A stretch of DNA of 64,000 nt from Bryobacteraceae bacterium (GCA_041394945.1 JAWKHH010000002.1:752501-816500); one strand, 5' to 3'; positions 28,539 through 37,707 are shown, numbered from the stretch's first letter. Notes: generated from the sequence alone by a model not told the origin. Numbers and translations are program-made.

Positions 28539-29900
28539 GTGTTGTTTGAACACGTTCGGAATGCAATGGTAGTGAGACGGGGCGCACAAGCACGCCGGGT
28601 GCGGGGCGGGTTGCCGGGCATGATTGCGGCGTCCGCGCTGCTGTCGGCCGCGGTACTGTTCACGCTGCCTACTGGCGCGGTGGCCCAAGAGAAGAAGGTC
28701 AAGGACCAGAAAGAATACGACCTGTTCACGGCCGCGACCAAGGAACAGGACGCAACGAAGAAGGCGCAGTACCTGGATCAGTGGAAGAAGGAATACTCTG
28801 ATTCGGACTACAAGCTCGAGCGCCAGACGATGATCGCGACCAATTACTTCCAGGGTCTGCGCAACGGCGAGGAAGCCTGGAAGGCGTCCGAGGAACTGCT
28901 GACGCTCGATCCGAAGAGTTTTCCGGCCCAATTCTTCATCACGTCGCTCGTGATCAGCATGAACACGCAGGACCCCGGGCGGCTGGATACGGGTGAGAAG
29001 GTGGCGCGCAGCCTCCGGGAGAATATCCCGACCGTGTTCGATCCGGCGAAGAAGCCGGCTACGGTGAGCGAGGATCAGTGGAAGAATGAGCGGCTGACGT
29101 ACGAGTCGCTGGCGACGAAGACGATCGGCTGGATTCAAATGCAGCGCAAGGAGTTCGCGAAGTCCGAGGAGACGTTTACGGAATTCCTCAAGGCGAACCA
29201 GAATTCGGGCTGGGTCTCCTACTGGCTTTCGACTTCGATGCTGCAGCAGAAGATCAAGGAAAAGCAGATTCCGGCGCTGTATCATCTCGCCCGCGCGGCT
29301 TACTATGAGGGCGCGGACGCGCTGCCGCCGGACGTGAAGAAGCAACTCCAGGCTTACCTTCAGAAGACCTACGTCTCGTATCACGGCGGCAATGACGGGC
29401 TCAAGGACGTGATCGCGATGGCGCTGAAAGAGCCGTTCCCGACCACCGAATTCAAGATCGAGAGCAAGGAAGAAGTGATCGCACGGCAGATGGAAGAGCT
29501 GCGGCAGAACGACCCGCAGAAGTACCTCTGGCTCGGCTTGAAGAAGGGCCTGAGCGATGGCGCGACGGGCCTCACCTACTTCGAGAACACCCTGAAGGGT
29601 TCGGCGCTGCCGAAGCTCAAGGGGAAGGTGGTGGCGGCGACGCCGGAAGCACGGCCGAAGGAAGCGACGATTGCCATCCTCGGCGAGGATGCCGAGATTA
29701 AACTGGTGTTCGATACCGCGCACCCGGCGAAGATCGAGCCGGGTACGGAACTCGAATTCGAAGGCGGCGTGGCGAAGGAGTTTGTCGCCGATCCGTTCCT
29801 GCTGACCCTGGAACAGGAGCGCGAAAAGATCACCGGCCTGCCGGATCCTCCGAAGCGGGCGCCGGCGCGGAAGGCTCCGGTACGGCGGAAGAAGAAGTAA
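28539..29900 (+). CDS. Secreted helical-repeat (TPR-like) protein, function unknown
   Basis: The 453-residue protein starts with a basic stretch and a signal peptide ending near PTGAVAQEKK (about 43-50). The mature part is rich in Lys, Glu and Gln with repeated helical pairs of TPR type. The last 17 residues are Pro/Ala/Lys/Arg-rich and very basic. The GTG at 28539 is favoured by AGAGGAGG six to seven bases upstream; a TTG follows at once. It is monocistronic, with its own promoter and terminator. A periplasmic scaffold or binding role is possible but not shown. Confidence 0.8.
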   Translation: MLFEHVRNAMVVRRGAQARRVRGGLPGMIAASALLSAAVLFTLPTGAVAQEKKVKDQKEYDLFTAATKEQDATKKAQYLDQWKKEYSDSDYKLERQTMIATNYFQGLRNGEEAWKASEELLTLDPKSFPAQFFITSLVISMNTQDPGRLDTGEKVARSLRENIPTVFDPAKKPATVSEDQWKNERLTYESLATKTIGWIQMQRKEFAKSEETFTEFLKANQNSGWVSYWLSTSMLQQKIKEKQIPALYHLARAAYYEGADALPPDVKKQLQAYLQKTYVSYHGGNDGLKDVIAMALKEPFPTTEFKIESKEEVIARQMEELRQNDPQKYLWLGLKKGLSDGATGLTYFENTLKGSALPKLKGKVVAATPEARPKEATIAILGEDAEIKLVFDTAHPAKIEPGTELEFEGGVAKEFVADPFLLTLEQEREKITGLPDPPKRAPARKAPVRRKKK

Positions 29901-29928
29901 AGACGCCGGCTCGGCGTACGAATCGAAG

Positions 29929-29957
29929 ACGGGCTCCCCTGGGGGAGCCCGTTTCGT
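29929..29957 (+). terminator. Terminator between convergent genes
   Basis: A stem of about 9-10 bp (ACGGGCTCC at 29929-29937 with GGAGCCCGT at 29944-29952) is followed by TTCGTCTT. It ends the helical-repeat gene, and as a near-symmetric stem may also stop transcription from the opposite gene, which ends at 29959. Confidence 0.7.
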
Positions 29958-29958
29958 C

Positions 29959-31533
29959 TTACCAGGTGCGTTCGACGCCGGCGATGTGGCTCCGGCGGTG
30001 CACGTAGACGGTCACCGATTTCGTGAGGTCGCCGGCGGCCTGAATGCGCGCGGCGAGATATTCGGACGAGGATTCGGGCAGGGCAGCGCTGCGCGCGGCG
30101 GGAATCTCAGTGTGAGTTTCGGTCTCGTTGTCGAATTCAGACCACCGAAAGTCGAACTGCCGGGCCGGGCCGAAGCCGTATGCCTCACGCACGTCCCGGA
30201 AAACCAGGCGGCCGTTGTCGATGTGGAAATCGTCGAGCGCGAGAACCTTGTTCAGATACGTCTCGCCGATCCGGAGCCGCCGTTGGCAGAGCGCCTGAAC
30301 GATGTAGGCGGTGTCCCTTGGGTCCGAGTGGGCGCCGGCTTCGACGATGGCCCGAATCTCGTCCTCGCGGAACGACAGCACCAGCTTCGCACCCCAGTAT
30401 TCGTCCGTGGGCAGGCGTGAGAGAAACGCCGGATTGGGGTATGCAGTGACCCACCGCTCCGGGTCAAACGCTTCCGATCCAAAGCGGCCGATTGAGGAGC
30501 CGGTGCGGTAGGTGGTGCGCTCCCAGGGTTCCCAATACAGCCCGAAGGTGAACATGCGGAGGAGGATGTCGCGCGCCGGGGGCACGCTGAACGCATTCCC
30601 GTACCGCGCGTCTTTCGGCTGGTCACGATCGGAGCCGAGCGTGGAATCGAAATCGAGCAGGTAGTGACGCAGGAACGGGACGCCGTTGTCCTCGACGAGC
30701 GTGTCGAGGGTGTTAGGCGCGGCCGCGTCGGTGTAGTTCAGCCAGGCGGCGGGGACATGGAGGCCGCGGAGGTCCCGCCGGCGCTCGTGCGGGACGAAAT
30801 CGTTGGGGTCGTCACGGCGCGTGCCGGAGAATGCAAACGGTCCGGCCAGTGTGCCGGGAAGACGGAGCGAGGCCATGATGCGGTAGGAGGAGTCGCGCTG
30901 GCGCGGCGCGATATCGAGGAGCGAATCGAGATCAGTCTGGGTCATGGGCCGGCGGCGCCTTCCGCCCGCGGGAACGGTGGCGTCCGGCGCCGGTTTGAGC
31001 TGGGCTCGGGCGACGTTCACCAGGTAGTTCTCCGGGACGTGATAGCCCATCGCGTGGAAGAAGCGCGAGCCGATGACGTCGGCCGCCGTGGCGAGTTCCG
31101 GGTACTGGGCCGGATCGGTCTTAAGGAAGAAGACTCGCCCGGCGATGTCGCGGACTTCGAGGCGGGCCGTGCGCCCATCGCGGCGGATCGACCGGACGAG
31201 GTACGGAGGCCGAGGCGGGGTGGCTCCGCCGGGGCCGCGACGGAGCTCGTCGAGCGACATGCGGCGGCGTTCGTGGCGGTTGGTGAACCATGCGCTGTCG
31301 GGGACGTTACCGAGCGTGTCGGCGGCCAGGGAAGGCGTGGGTGGCCGCTGGCGCGGATTGGCGGACTGGGTGAGGAAGTCGGTGAATTCGTCGATCGCGG
31401 CCGGACGGACGGAGGCCGCCGGAAGCGGCGCCGGGGCGTGGGCGATCGGGTCGTCGGGAAAGAAGCGGCGGCTGGCGGCCGGCGCGGCGAGGGCCAGGAT
31501 CGCGGCTAGAACGCGTTTCGGAACTTGACCCAT
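29959..31533 (-). CDS. Secreted protein with kinase-like motifs, unknown function
   Basis: The 524-residue protein begins with a signal-like segment (VLAAILALAAPAAS, 8-21). I know of no named family for it. The middle shows a plausible atypical kinase core. FFLKTD (135-140) could be the ATP-binding lysine strand (K138), with E146 in a following helix. NYTDAAAPN (266-274) has the D-x4-N spacing of a kinase catalytic loop (D269, N274), and LLDFDSTLG (292-300) stands where DFG would be (D294). The rest is unassigned. I chose the ATG at 31533 for the signal peptide; the long upstream extension is proline/arginine-rich. It overlaps the Omp85-like gene by 28 bases, so the two are coupled. Confidence 0.8.
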   Translation of the reverse strand: MGQVPKRVLAAILALAAPAASRRFFPDDPIAHAPAPLPAASVRPAAIDEFTDFLTQSANPRQRPPTPSLAADTLGNVPDSAWFTNRHERRRMSLDELRRGPGGATPPRPPYLVRSIRRDGRTARLEVRDIAGRVFFLKTDPAQYPELATAADVIGSRFFHAMGYHVPENYLVNVARAQLKPAPDATVPAGGRRRRPMTQTDLDSLLDIAPRQRDSSYRIMASLRLPGTLAGPFAFSGTRRDDPNDFVPHERRRDLRGLHVPAAWLNYTDAAAPNTLDTLVEDNGVPFLRHYLLDFDSTLGSDRDQPKDARYGNAFSVPPARDILLRMFTFGLYWEPWERTTYRTGSSIGRFGSEAFDPERWVTAYPNPAFLSRLPTDEYWGAKLVLSFREDEIRAIVEAGAHSDPRDTAYIVQALCQRRLRIGETYLNKVLALDDFHIDNGRLVFRDVREAYGFGPARQFDFRWSEFDNETETHTEIPAARSAALPESSSEYLAARIQAAGDLTKSVTVYVHRRSHIAGVERTW

Positions 31534-32723
31534 ACCTGGAGTCCTTCCCGGCTGTAGCCGGTATCGAGGCGGACGACGACGCGGCCGCGGTTCTTTATGC
31601 GAAACCCGAGCCCGAAACTCGTGGCGGAGTGGCGGAGATCGAATTCGCGGAGTTGATCGAAGACCTTGCCGGCGTCGCCGTAGAGGGCCATGTCGAGGGC
31701 GGGGAAGACCTCCCACCGGTATTCGGCGGTGGTGACGATGGCGTGGTTGCCGTGGAAGCGGAAGCGGTGGAATCCGCGGAGGTCGTCGGAGCCGCCGAGC
31801 GTGGGCTGGGCGTAGAAGGGAACGCGCTGGCCGTCGGCGGCGAAGGTGAGATCGGTCGCTGCCCGGAAGGCGATCACACGCTTTCGGTTGAAAAACGGGA
31901 TGTAGTGCTCTGCGGAGCCTTCGAATCGGCGGAAGGAGTAGCCGGCGTGATTTCGGTCGTGGAAGACGCGGAACTGGGCGAAGGCGTGGGTTCCTTTGTG
32001 GGGGTCTTCCGGAAGATCGCGGAGGTCGATCTCGGCGAAGGGGCCGGCGCGGAAGAAGCTGGTTTGACGGTCGAGGCCGGGCGTAGCCGCCGGCTGGAAA
32101 GTCTGTTCGACGGATGGGAAACGTGGGTCGCGGCCAGGGCCGGTGTTGTAGAGGGCGAGGCCGCCGGTAAGACCGATCCGAAGGGACTGGCGCGTGGGAC
32201 GCCAGCCGGCGCGGGCATCGAACGTGGTGCGTTCGAGGTGGTAGGCGGAGCGGTCGGATTCCCGCGAGTCCCAACCCTGGCCGAAGTAGTGCATCCGCGG
32301 GGCGTGGAGACGCTCGGCCTCAATGGCGGCGCTGAACCGGTTCGAACCCAGGTTGGGAAATGCGAGCGACGTATGGAGCAGGTAGTAGCTGCGTACCGAA
32401 CCGACGGCGTATGCGCGTAGGTCCACATTGCCGTTGGCAAGATCGGGACGGTGATATTCCGGGCCGAGGCCGAAGCCGGATCCTGTGACAAGGCCTCCGA
32501 CCTTCACCGACAGGCCGGTGGAGCCACCGGAGAGTACGTCGATGAAGGCGCGCGGGTTGATCCCGGCGATCCCACCCTTCTTTTCGACGGACGGGGCAGC
32601 CGCCATCGCCGCGTTGCGCATCGCCCGCTCGCGTTCGAGGCTAGCGAGACGGGAATCGGGCTCCGGCGTTTGAGCCGAGAGTGTAAGTGCCAGGGTGAGC
32701 CCGCAGGCCGCGCGCCGGTACAC
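31506..32723 (-). CDS. Omp85/BamA-type outer-membrane beta-barrel without POTRA domains
   Basis: The 405-residue protein has a signal peptide (about 1-20, ACGLTLALTLSAQ) and then almost only beta strands. GGSDDLRGFHRFRF near residue 295 matches the conserved RGF motif of the Omp85 superfamily, and the protein ends with an aromatic residue (KFRNAF), as outer-membrane barrels do. The 100 residues before the barrel are too short for BamA-type POTRA repeats. Its role could be export or assembly of a partner, perhaps the secreted protein encoded next. I chose the GTG at 32723, 17 bases after the cyclophilin stop, because the signal peptide begins there. Confidence 0.82.
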   Translation of the reverse strand: MYRRAACGLTLALTLSAQTPEPDSRLASLERERAMRNAAMAAAPSVEKKGGIAGINPRAFIDVLSGGSTGLSVKVGGLVTGSGFGLGPEYHRPDLANGNVDLRAYAVGSVRSYYLLHTSLAFPNLGSNRFSAAIEAERLHAPRMHYFGQGWDSRESDRSAYHLERTTFDARAGWRPTRQSLRIGLTGGLALYNTGPGRDPRFPSVEQTFQPAATPGLDRQTSFFRAGPFAEIDLRDLPEDPHKGTHAFAQFRVFHDRNHAGYSFRRFEGSAEHYIPFFNRKRVIAFRAATDLTFAADGQRVPFYAQPTLGGSDDLRGFHRFRFHGNHAIVTTAEYRWEVFPALDMALYGDAGKVFDQLREFDLRHSATSFGLGFRIKNRGRVVVRLDTGYSREGLQVWVKFRNAF

Positions 32724-32739
32724 CGGAAAGGTCCAGGAT

Positions 32740-33219
32740 TCAGCTCTCGGCGATGGTGACGCTGACGATCTGGTCGCCCTGCTGGATGGCGTTGACGGTC
32801 TGCTGTCCCTCAAGGACTTTGCCGAATACTGTGTGCTTGCCGTCCAGCCAGTCGCACACGACGTGCGTGATGAAGAACTGGCTGCCGTTGGTGTTCGGGC
32901 CGGCGTTGGCCATGGAGAGGACGCCGACGGCATGGCGGTTGGGGTTGCCCTGGCATTCGTCGCCGAAGCGGTAGCCGGGGCCGCCGCGGCCGGTGCCGGT
33001 GGGGTCGCCGCCCTGGACCATGAAGTTCGGAATCACCCGGTGAAAGACGGTGCCGTCGTAGAACTTGTCGCGGGCGAGGAAGACGAAGTTATTGACGGTA
33101 TTGGGCGCGTCTTTGGTGAACAACTCGCAGACGATGGGGCCGCGGGAAGTTTCAATCGTGGCCTTGTAGGTCTTTGCGGTGTCGATCGACATCGGCGGCG
33201 GGGCCGCGTATTGCTTCAT
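32740..33219 (-). CDS. Cyclophilin-type peptidyl-prolyl isomerase
   Basis: This 159-residue enzyme isomerises X-Pro bonds. The catalytic region reads FHRVIPNFMVQGGDPTGTG with the active-site Arg, then GSQFFIT and the HTVFGKV site. No signal peptide is seen, so it is probably cytoplasmic, though the extra N-terminal residues (MKQYAAPPPM) are untypical. It precedes the Omp85-like gene by 16 bases on the same strand. Confidence 0.95.
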   Translation of the reverse strand: MKQYAAPPPMSIDTAKTYKATIETSRGPIVCELFTKDAPNTVNNFVFLARDKFYDGTVFHRVIPNFMVQGGDPTGTGRGGPGYRFGDECQGNPNRHAVGVLSMANAGPNTNGSQFFITHVVCDWLDGKHTVFGKVLEGQQTVNAIQQGDQIVSVTIAES

Positions 33220-33293
33220 TCATCCAGCATAACGTGGATGGGGGATTCGACGTTTTTGAGAGCGCCGTCTACGTCTTTGCGATAGGCGGCGGG

Positions 33294-33896
33294 CTAGTAG
33301 TCGTTGACGGCTTCGTCGTACTCGTCGACGTGGGCGCTTTGGGCGGCGTGGTCCTGGCAGTGGACGCAGAACTTCGCCCAGGGAATCGCGGCGAGCCGTT
33401 TGGCGGAGATCTCTTCCTCGCACTCCTGGCAGACTCCGTATTCGCCGGATCGAATCCGATCGAGCGCGCCGTCGACGAGCCGGAGAGCCTGGTAGTCCAT
33501 GCTATTGCGCTGCAGCGAGATGAACTCCTCGTGGGAGATCTGCGCCTGGTCCTCTTCGGCCACGCGGCCCAGGCGGGCGAGCGTGTCGAACTTCACCTCT
33601 TCGAGATTACCGATCAGCTCGCGGCGCTTGTCCATGAGCACTTCGTAGTATTGCTCGTACCTCGGATCGATCCGTTCCGGCTCCGGAGCTGGCTTCGGCG
33701 CGGAAGCGGGCTTGACGAGGACGGGCTTGGCAGCCGGTTTCGACGAACTACGGGCGGGTTCGGCTCGCGCGGCCGAAACCTGGGCCGGCTTTGCCGTCGA
33801 CTTCACCAACCGGGGGCGTGCGGGAGCCGGAACAACATTCCGGGTCAGGACGCTTTTTGAACTGAGTGCGGTTGCCTTGACTTGTGCTTTGCGCAT
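33294..33896 (-). CDS. DksA/TraR-family zinc-finger protein with long N-terminal extension
   Basis: DksA-type proteins bind RNA polymerase in its secondary channel. The 200-residue protein has an Ala/Pro/Lys/Ser-rich, probably disordered extension (about 1-75). It is followed by a helical region with KRRELIGNLEEVKFDTLARL and a C4 zinc finger (C156, C159, C177, C180) around CQECEEEISAKRL. The acidic coiled-coil tip of true DksA is not obvious (EEDQAQ), so it may be a general DksA-like factor. An AGAGGGA site lies before the ATG. Confidence 0.88.
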   Translation of the reverse strand: MRKAQVKATALSSKSVLTRNVVPAPARPRLVKSTAKPAQVSAARAEPARSSSKPAAKPVLVKPASAPKPAPEPERIDPRYEQYYEVLMDKRRELIGNLEEVKFDTLARLGRVAEEDQAQISHEEFISLQRNSMDYQALRLVDGALDRIRSGEYGVCQECEEEISAKRLAAIPWAKFCVHCQDHAAQSAHVDEYDEAVNDY

Positions 33897-33960
33897 GAAA
33901 CCATTCCCTCTAGGCCTTAGGTATCGGCATACTGCCGGAATGCTTTATACAAGTGCGTGG

Positions 33961-33986
33961 AAAAAAGATTTTTCTCAGTCTGAGAA
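33961..33986 (-). terminator. Likely terminator of DUF1592/DUF1552 locus A
   Basis: On the minus strand, the repeat TTCTCAG/CTGAGAA (33986-33972) is followed by AAATCTTTTTT. The loop is short, so the effective stem is perhaps five base pairs. It lies 48 bases after the last gene of locus A. A second small palindrome, AGGAA/TTCCT, is adjacent at 33986-33998. Confidence 0.5.
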
Positions 33987-34033
33987 GGAAATATTCCTAA
34001 GGATAGGCTCTGGGGAGCGGGAGTACTGCGGCT

Positions 34034-34441
34034 CTAGAGCAGCCGACGCAAGCGCATCGTGATGGCGGAGTTGTTCCTGGACTGCACGCCACCGGCGTTC
34101 CCGGCGTTGGTGGAGGAGAGCCGCTCGCGGGTCAGTTCGAGGATTCCGGACCGGAGCGTTCCGGTGAACTTCAGTCGCGTCGTGTTGATCTGGTTGCCGG
34201 CCTGTTCTTCGGCGACGACGAGGAACTCGATATTGTCGCCCTCCGCCTTCCCTTCGACGATCGGCGAGCTCCGGTAGTCGCCGTAGATCTTGCCACCGAT
34301 CTTGTCGCCGGATTGCTCCAGCCGAAACGCGACGTCCTGCAACTCGCCGTTGCGGGCGGGAATCTGACCGGTCCAGATGCCGGCAAACGTTTCGCACCAC
34401 GCCGATGCGGCGAACAGGGCGATCAGAACGGCGCTACGCAT
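34034..34441 (-). CDS. Small secreted beta-rich protein, unknown function
   Basis: The 135-residue protein has a signal peptide (MRSAVLIALFAASAWC, with Cys at 16). The mature part alternates polar and hydrophobic residues in a way that predicts a small beta barrel: FAGIWTGQIP, VAFRLEQSGDKIGGKIYGDY, then LKFTGTLRSGILELTRER. I recognise no named domain. It follows the DUF1552 gene by four bases and would be exported with it. Frame is open upstream, but the signal peptide fixes the ATG at 34441. Confidence 0.7.
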   Translation of the reverse strand: MRSAVLIALFAASAWCETFAGIWTGQIPARNGELQDVAFRLEQSGDKIGGKIYGDYRSSPIVEGKAEGDNIEFLVVAEEQAGNQINTTRLKFTGTLRSGILELTRERLSSTNAGNAGGVQSRNNSAITMRLRRLL

Positions 34442-34445
34442 GACG

Positions 34446-35786
34446 TCAGGACCGGACCAGTCCGGCCAGAGGACCGGTGCTGTCGGCGAATCGCTCGACC
34501 GGGGCGCCGAACACATCGAGCATCGAAACGTAAAGGTTGGCGAGCGGCGAGTCCGGCCCGAAGACCAGGTGCTGGCCGGAGTCGATGCGTCCGCCGCCAC
34601 GTCCGCCGAGCAGCACCGGCAGTTTGTGCGGGTCGTGACGGTTGCCGTCGCAGAGGGCGGAGGCGAACAGGATCATCGAGTTGTCGAGGACGGTGGACTC
34701 GCCCTCCTTCATCTCGGCGAGGCGCTGCATGAGGTAGGCGTACTGCTCGACGTGCCAGCGGTTGACGATCTGGTACTGGCGAAGCTTGTCTTCCTGATTC
34801 TGGTGGTGCGAAACGTCGTGGTGTCCGGCCGATACTCCTTCGAGGAAGCGGAAGCTGACGTTGCTGACGGCGTTGCCGAACATGAACGTCGCGACGCGGG
34901 TGGTGTCGCTCTGGAAGGCGACGGCGATCATGTCGAGCATGAGGCGGACGTGTTCGGCGTGGCCGTTGGGACGGTCCGTGGGCGCGGCCTTCGGGTCGAT
35001 GGGTACGCGCGGGGCCCACGGAATCCGCTCGGCGCGAGTGGAGCGTTGGACCCGCTCTTCGAGCGAGCGCATCACGGAGAGATACTCGTCGACGCGCAGA
35101 CGGTCGGCATTGCCGAGCGAGCCGCGGAGGCGATTGGCGTCGTCGAGCACGCGATCGAGGAGCAGCGCATCCATCTTCGCGGCGTTGCCCTGGGGCTCCG
35201 AGGTGGCGCGGAACAGGCGTTCGTAGACGGAGCGCGGATTGATCTCCCTCGCGAGCGGCGTCGTCGGGCTGCTCCAGGCGATGTGGGACCCGTAAACGCG
35301 GGTGTAGCCGACGACGATATCCACTCCGATCGCCACCGGCGTGACGCCGAGCTCGAGCGAGGGAATCGGCGTGTGCGGCGCGGATAGCCTGGCGCACGCC
35401 TGATCCACCGAGATCCCGTTGGCGAGGTCGGCGCCCTGGGTCTTCTTGATGGTCTGGCAGGTGAGGATGGCCGCTTCCTTCACGTAGTGGCCGTCGCCGC
35501 CTTTGGAGTTGGCGTTCCACAGGTTGCTGAAGACGGTGAGCCGGTCTTTGAGGGGCGCGAGCGGAGCCAGCGACGGCGTCAGTTCGAAATCGCGACCGGC
35601 GGCGGCGGGGAACCAGTCCACCGGCTTGACGCCATTGGGCATGTAGAGCGCAGCCAGGCGGATCGGATTCGGCGCGTTCCCGGCCTTGCTGGCAGGTGCG
35701 GCCATTGCTTCGAGCCACGGGAGCCCGAGCGCGGCGCCGGCGCCCCGGAGCACGGTGCGTCGCGAGATGGGGAATCGCTGTTTCAT
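34446..35786 (-). CDS. Tat-exported DUF1552 protein (locus A)
   Basis: The 446-residue protein has a twin-arginine signal (SRRTVLRGAGAALGLPWLEA, residues 8-27), so it would be exported folded. The family is DUF1552, whose members are almost always encoded next to DUF1592-type cytochrome-like proteins and whose biochemical role is unknown. Characteristic stretches are LYMPNGVKPVDWFP, HAEHVRLMLDMIAVAFQSDT and FASALCDGNRHDPHKLPVLL. It overlaps the DUF1592 gene by four bases. A paralogue lies at 49503-50879. Confidence 0.9.
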   Translation of the reverse strand: MKQRFPISRRTVLRGAGAALGLPWLEAMAAPASKAGNAPNPIRLAALYMPNGVKPVDWFPAAAGRDFELTPSLAPLAPLKDRLTVFSNLWNANSKGGDGHYVKEAAILTCQTIKKTQGADLANGISVDQACARLSAPHTPIPSLELGVTPVAIGVDIVVGYTRVYGSHIAWSSPTTPLAREINPRSVYERLFRATSEPQGNAAKMDALLLDRVLDDANRLRGSLGNADRLRVDEYLSVMRSLEERVQRSTRAERIPWAPRVPIDPKAAPTDRPNGHAEHVRLMLDMIAVAFQSDTTRVATFMFGNAVSNVSFRFLEGVSAGHHDVSHHQNQEDKLRQYQIVNRWHVEQYAYLMQRLAEMKEGESTVLDNSMILFASALCDGNRHDPHKLPVLLGGRGGGRIDSGQHLVFGPDSPLANLYVSMLDVFGAPVERFADSTGPLAGLVRS

Positions 35787-37675
35787 GGACGTGTTCCTGG
35801 TTCTCCTGTCGTCGATTGCGGATCGGCCAGCCGAAAGGCGTCGCTCAACACGATCGCCTCAATGAGGGCTTGCGCCCGGTAGTTCTGTTTTCTCACCTGA
35901 CTGACGATCGAGTCAACCGTGCAGGCGTCGGCGAGGGTGAGTCCGCGGCCGAGGGCGTAGCCGAGCATGCGCGATGCGAGGTTGCGGATCACCATGTCGC
36001 GGTGTTTCATGAGATACGCTTTCAGCTCGGCTGGTCCGCGGAATTCGCTGCCGTCGGCAAGACGGGCGGAGTTGTCGACGGGCCGTCCGGAGTCGTAGTC
36101 GCGCCAGCGGCCGATGGGATCGTAGTTCTCGAGCGCGAAGCCGATGGGATCGATGTTGTTATGACAGGCGGCGCAGGCGGGGTTTTCGCGATGAGCGGTA
36201 AGGCGTTCGCGGACGGAGGACGCGGGTGCGCCTTCCTTGACCTCTTCAAGGGGAGGGACGTCCGGGGGCGGGGGAGGAGGAGGCGTCCCAAGCATTGAAT
36301 CGAGAATCCAGGCGCCACGCAGCACCGGACTCGAGCGATAGGGGTGCGAGGACACCGCAAGGACGGCCGCCATCCCGAGAAGTCCGCCCCGGCCTGACCC
36401 CGGAGGCACCGGCACCCACTGGGGCTGGCTGGCGCCGGCCTGCCGGTAATCGAACTTCACGCCGTAGTGATCGGCGAGGTTGTCGGTGCCGATGGTGTGG
36501 GCCGAGTCGATCAGGTTGAGCAGCGACATGTCCCGGATGAACAGCTCGCGGAAGAACAGGAACGGCTGGTAACGGATGTCGGAACGGAGTTCCTCGTCGG
36601 CGGTGTATTCGGGGAACAACTGCGGGTCCGGCGCTTTCTCGCCGCCGAGTTCGCGCGTGCGCAGCCACTGCTCGACGAAGCGGTTGGCGAAGGCGAGGCT
36701 GCGATCGTTGCGGAGCATCCGCGGGATGAGCGCGCGCAGGATTTCGGGCTCGCGGAGGCGGCCGGAGGCGGCGACGTCGAACAGGAGTTCGTCGGGCATG
36801 CTGCCCCAAAGGAAATAGGAGAGCCGGGAGGCGAGCGCATAGTCGCCGGCGGGTTCGGTGCGGAAGAGGAAGCGCGGCGATACCAGGGCGGCGCGAAGCG
36901 CGAAGAACGCAGCTTCCTCGAAGGTCTGGTTCTGTTCGCGGGCAGCGTGATAGAGGGAGAGGTAGCGGCCTACCTCGGCGTCTTCGACCGGTGATCGAAA
37001 GGCGCGCGGGAGGAACGCGCTGAGGATCTTGCGCGCGGCCTGCCCGGCGGGCAGATCCGGACCGGGCTCGGCGATCAGCACCTTGGCGCGGCTTTTGTAC
37101 TCCTTGGCGGCGAAATCGAGCGCGAAGCTGGCCGTCTCCAGGTACTTCTCGGCGTGCAGCGGCGAAAGGAACAACGTCTCGGCGGCGTTATCGAAGCCTT
37201 CGCCGCCGGCTCCGTCGGCTGGCAGGCTGGAACCGATATCGAGGTGAATGTCGAGCAGGTCGCGAATGGTGGCGGCGTATTCATCGCGATTCAGGCGCCG
37301 GGCGGGCGCAGGCACGGGGTTGCCGGCGGCGGCGCAGGCCTCGGTGCGGAGGGCGTCTTCGGTCCAGGCGGCGAACTGAACGCGGAGGGCAAAGGGCGGG
37401 GCGGGGGAGCCTTTGGGAGGCATCTCGCCGTTGTTCACGCGGCGGGCGGCGGAGGCCCATTTTTGCGCTTCGCCGCGCAGTGAGGACGGGGCGGCCAACC
37501 GCTCCAGACGGAAGCCACCGACGGCGGCCTTGGCGCGGTGACAGGAGGAGCAGTATTGATTGAGGAACCGGGTGGCTTCGGCGAACGAGAATGGCTGCTG
37601 CGCTGGCAAAGGGAGCGCCAGCAAAATGCAGCACGAGAGACGGCGTAGCTGTACGATCGATTTGCTGTGCAGCAC
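35783..37675 (-). CDS. Cytochrome-like DUF1592/DUF1588/DUF1585 protein (locus A)
   Basis: The 630-residue protein has a signal peptide (about 10-26) and an N-terminal cytochrome c-like motif CSSCH (42-46). Domains DUF1587 (NRDEYAATIRDLL), DUF1595, DUF1592 (ASRLSYFLWGSMPDELL), DUF1588 and DUF1585 then follow. Within DUF1588 is a second heme-type motif, CAACHNNIDPIGFALENYD. Such proteins are abundant in Planctomycetes and Acidobacteria and may be secreted redox proteins, but no reaction is established. The start is a GTG at 37675. It is the first gene of a three-gene unit with DUF1552 and the small secreted protein. Confidence 0.9.
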   Translation of the reverse strand: MLHSKSIVQLRRLSCCILLALPLPAQQPFSFAEATRFLNQYCSSCHRAKAAVGGFRLERLAAPSSLRGEAQKWASAARRVNNGEMPPKGSPAPPFALRVQFAAWTEDALRTEACAAAGNPVPAPARRLNRDEYAATIRDLLDIHLDIGSSLPADGAGGEGFDNAAETLFLSPLHAEKYLETASFALDFAAKEYKSRAKVLIAEPGPDLPAGQAARKILSAFLPRAFRSPVEDAEVGRYLSLYHAAREQNQTFEEAAFFALRAALVSPRFLFRTEPAGDYALASRLSYFLWGSMPDELLFDVAASGRLREPEILRALIPRMLRNDRSLAFANRFVEQWLRTRELGGEKAPDPQLFPEYTADEELRSDIRYQPFLFFRELFIRDMSLLNLIDSAHTIGTDNLADHYGVKFDYRQAGASQPQWVPVPPGSGRGGLLGMAAVLAVSSHPYRSSPVLRGAWILDSMLGTPPPPPPPDVPPLEEVKEGAPASSVRERLTAHRENPACAACHNNIDPIGFALENYDPIGRWRDYDSGRPVDNSARLADGSEFRGPAELKAYLMKHRDMVIRNLASRMLGYALGRGLTLADACTVDSIVSQVRKQNYRAQALIEAIVLSDAFRLADPQSTTGEPGTRP

Positions 37676-37707
37676 GGGTGATTGCTGCTGCCATTATATC
37701 GTCGCGT

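Noticed and set aside
31534..32274. N-terminal extension of the kinase-like protein gene
   Set aside because: The extension is almost only Pro and Arg and overlaps the barrel gene; a signal peptide begins at 31533.
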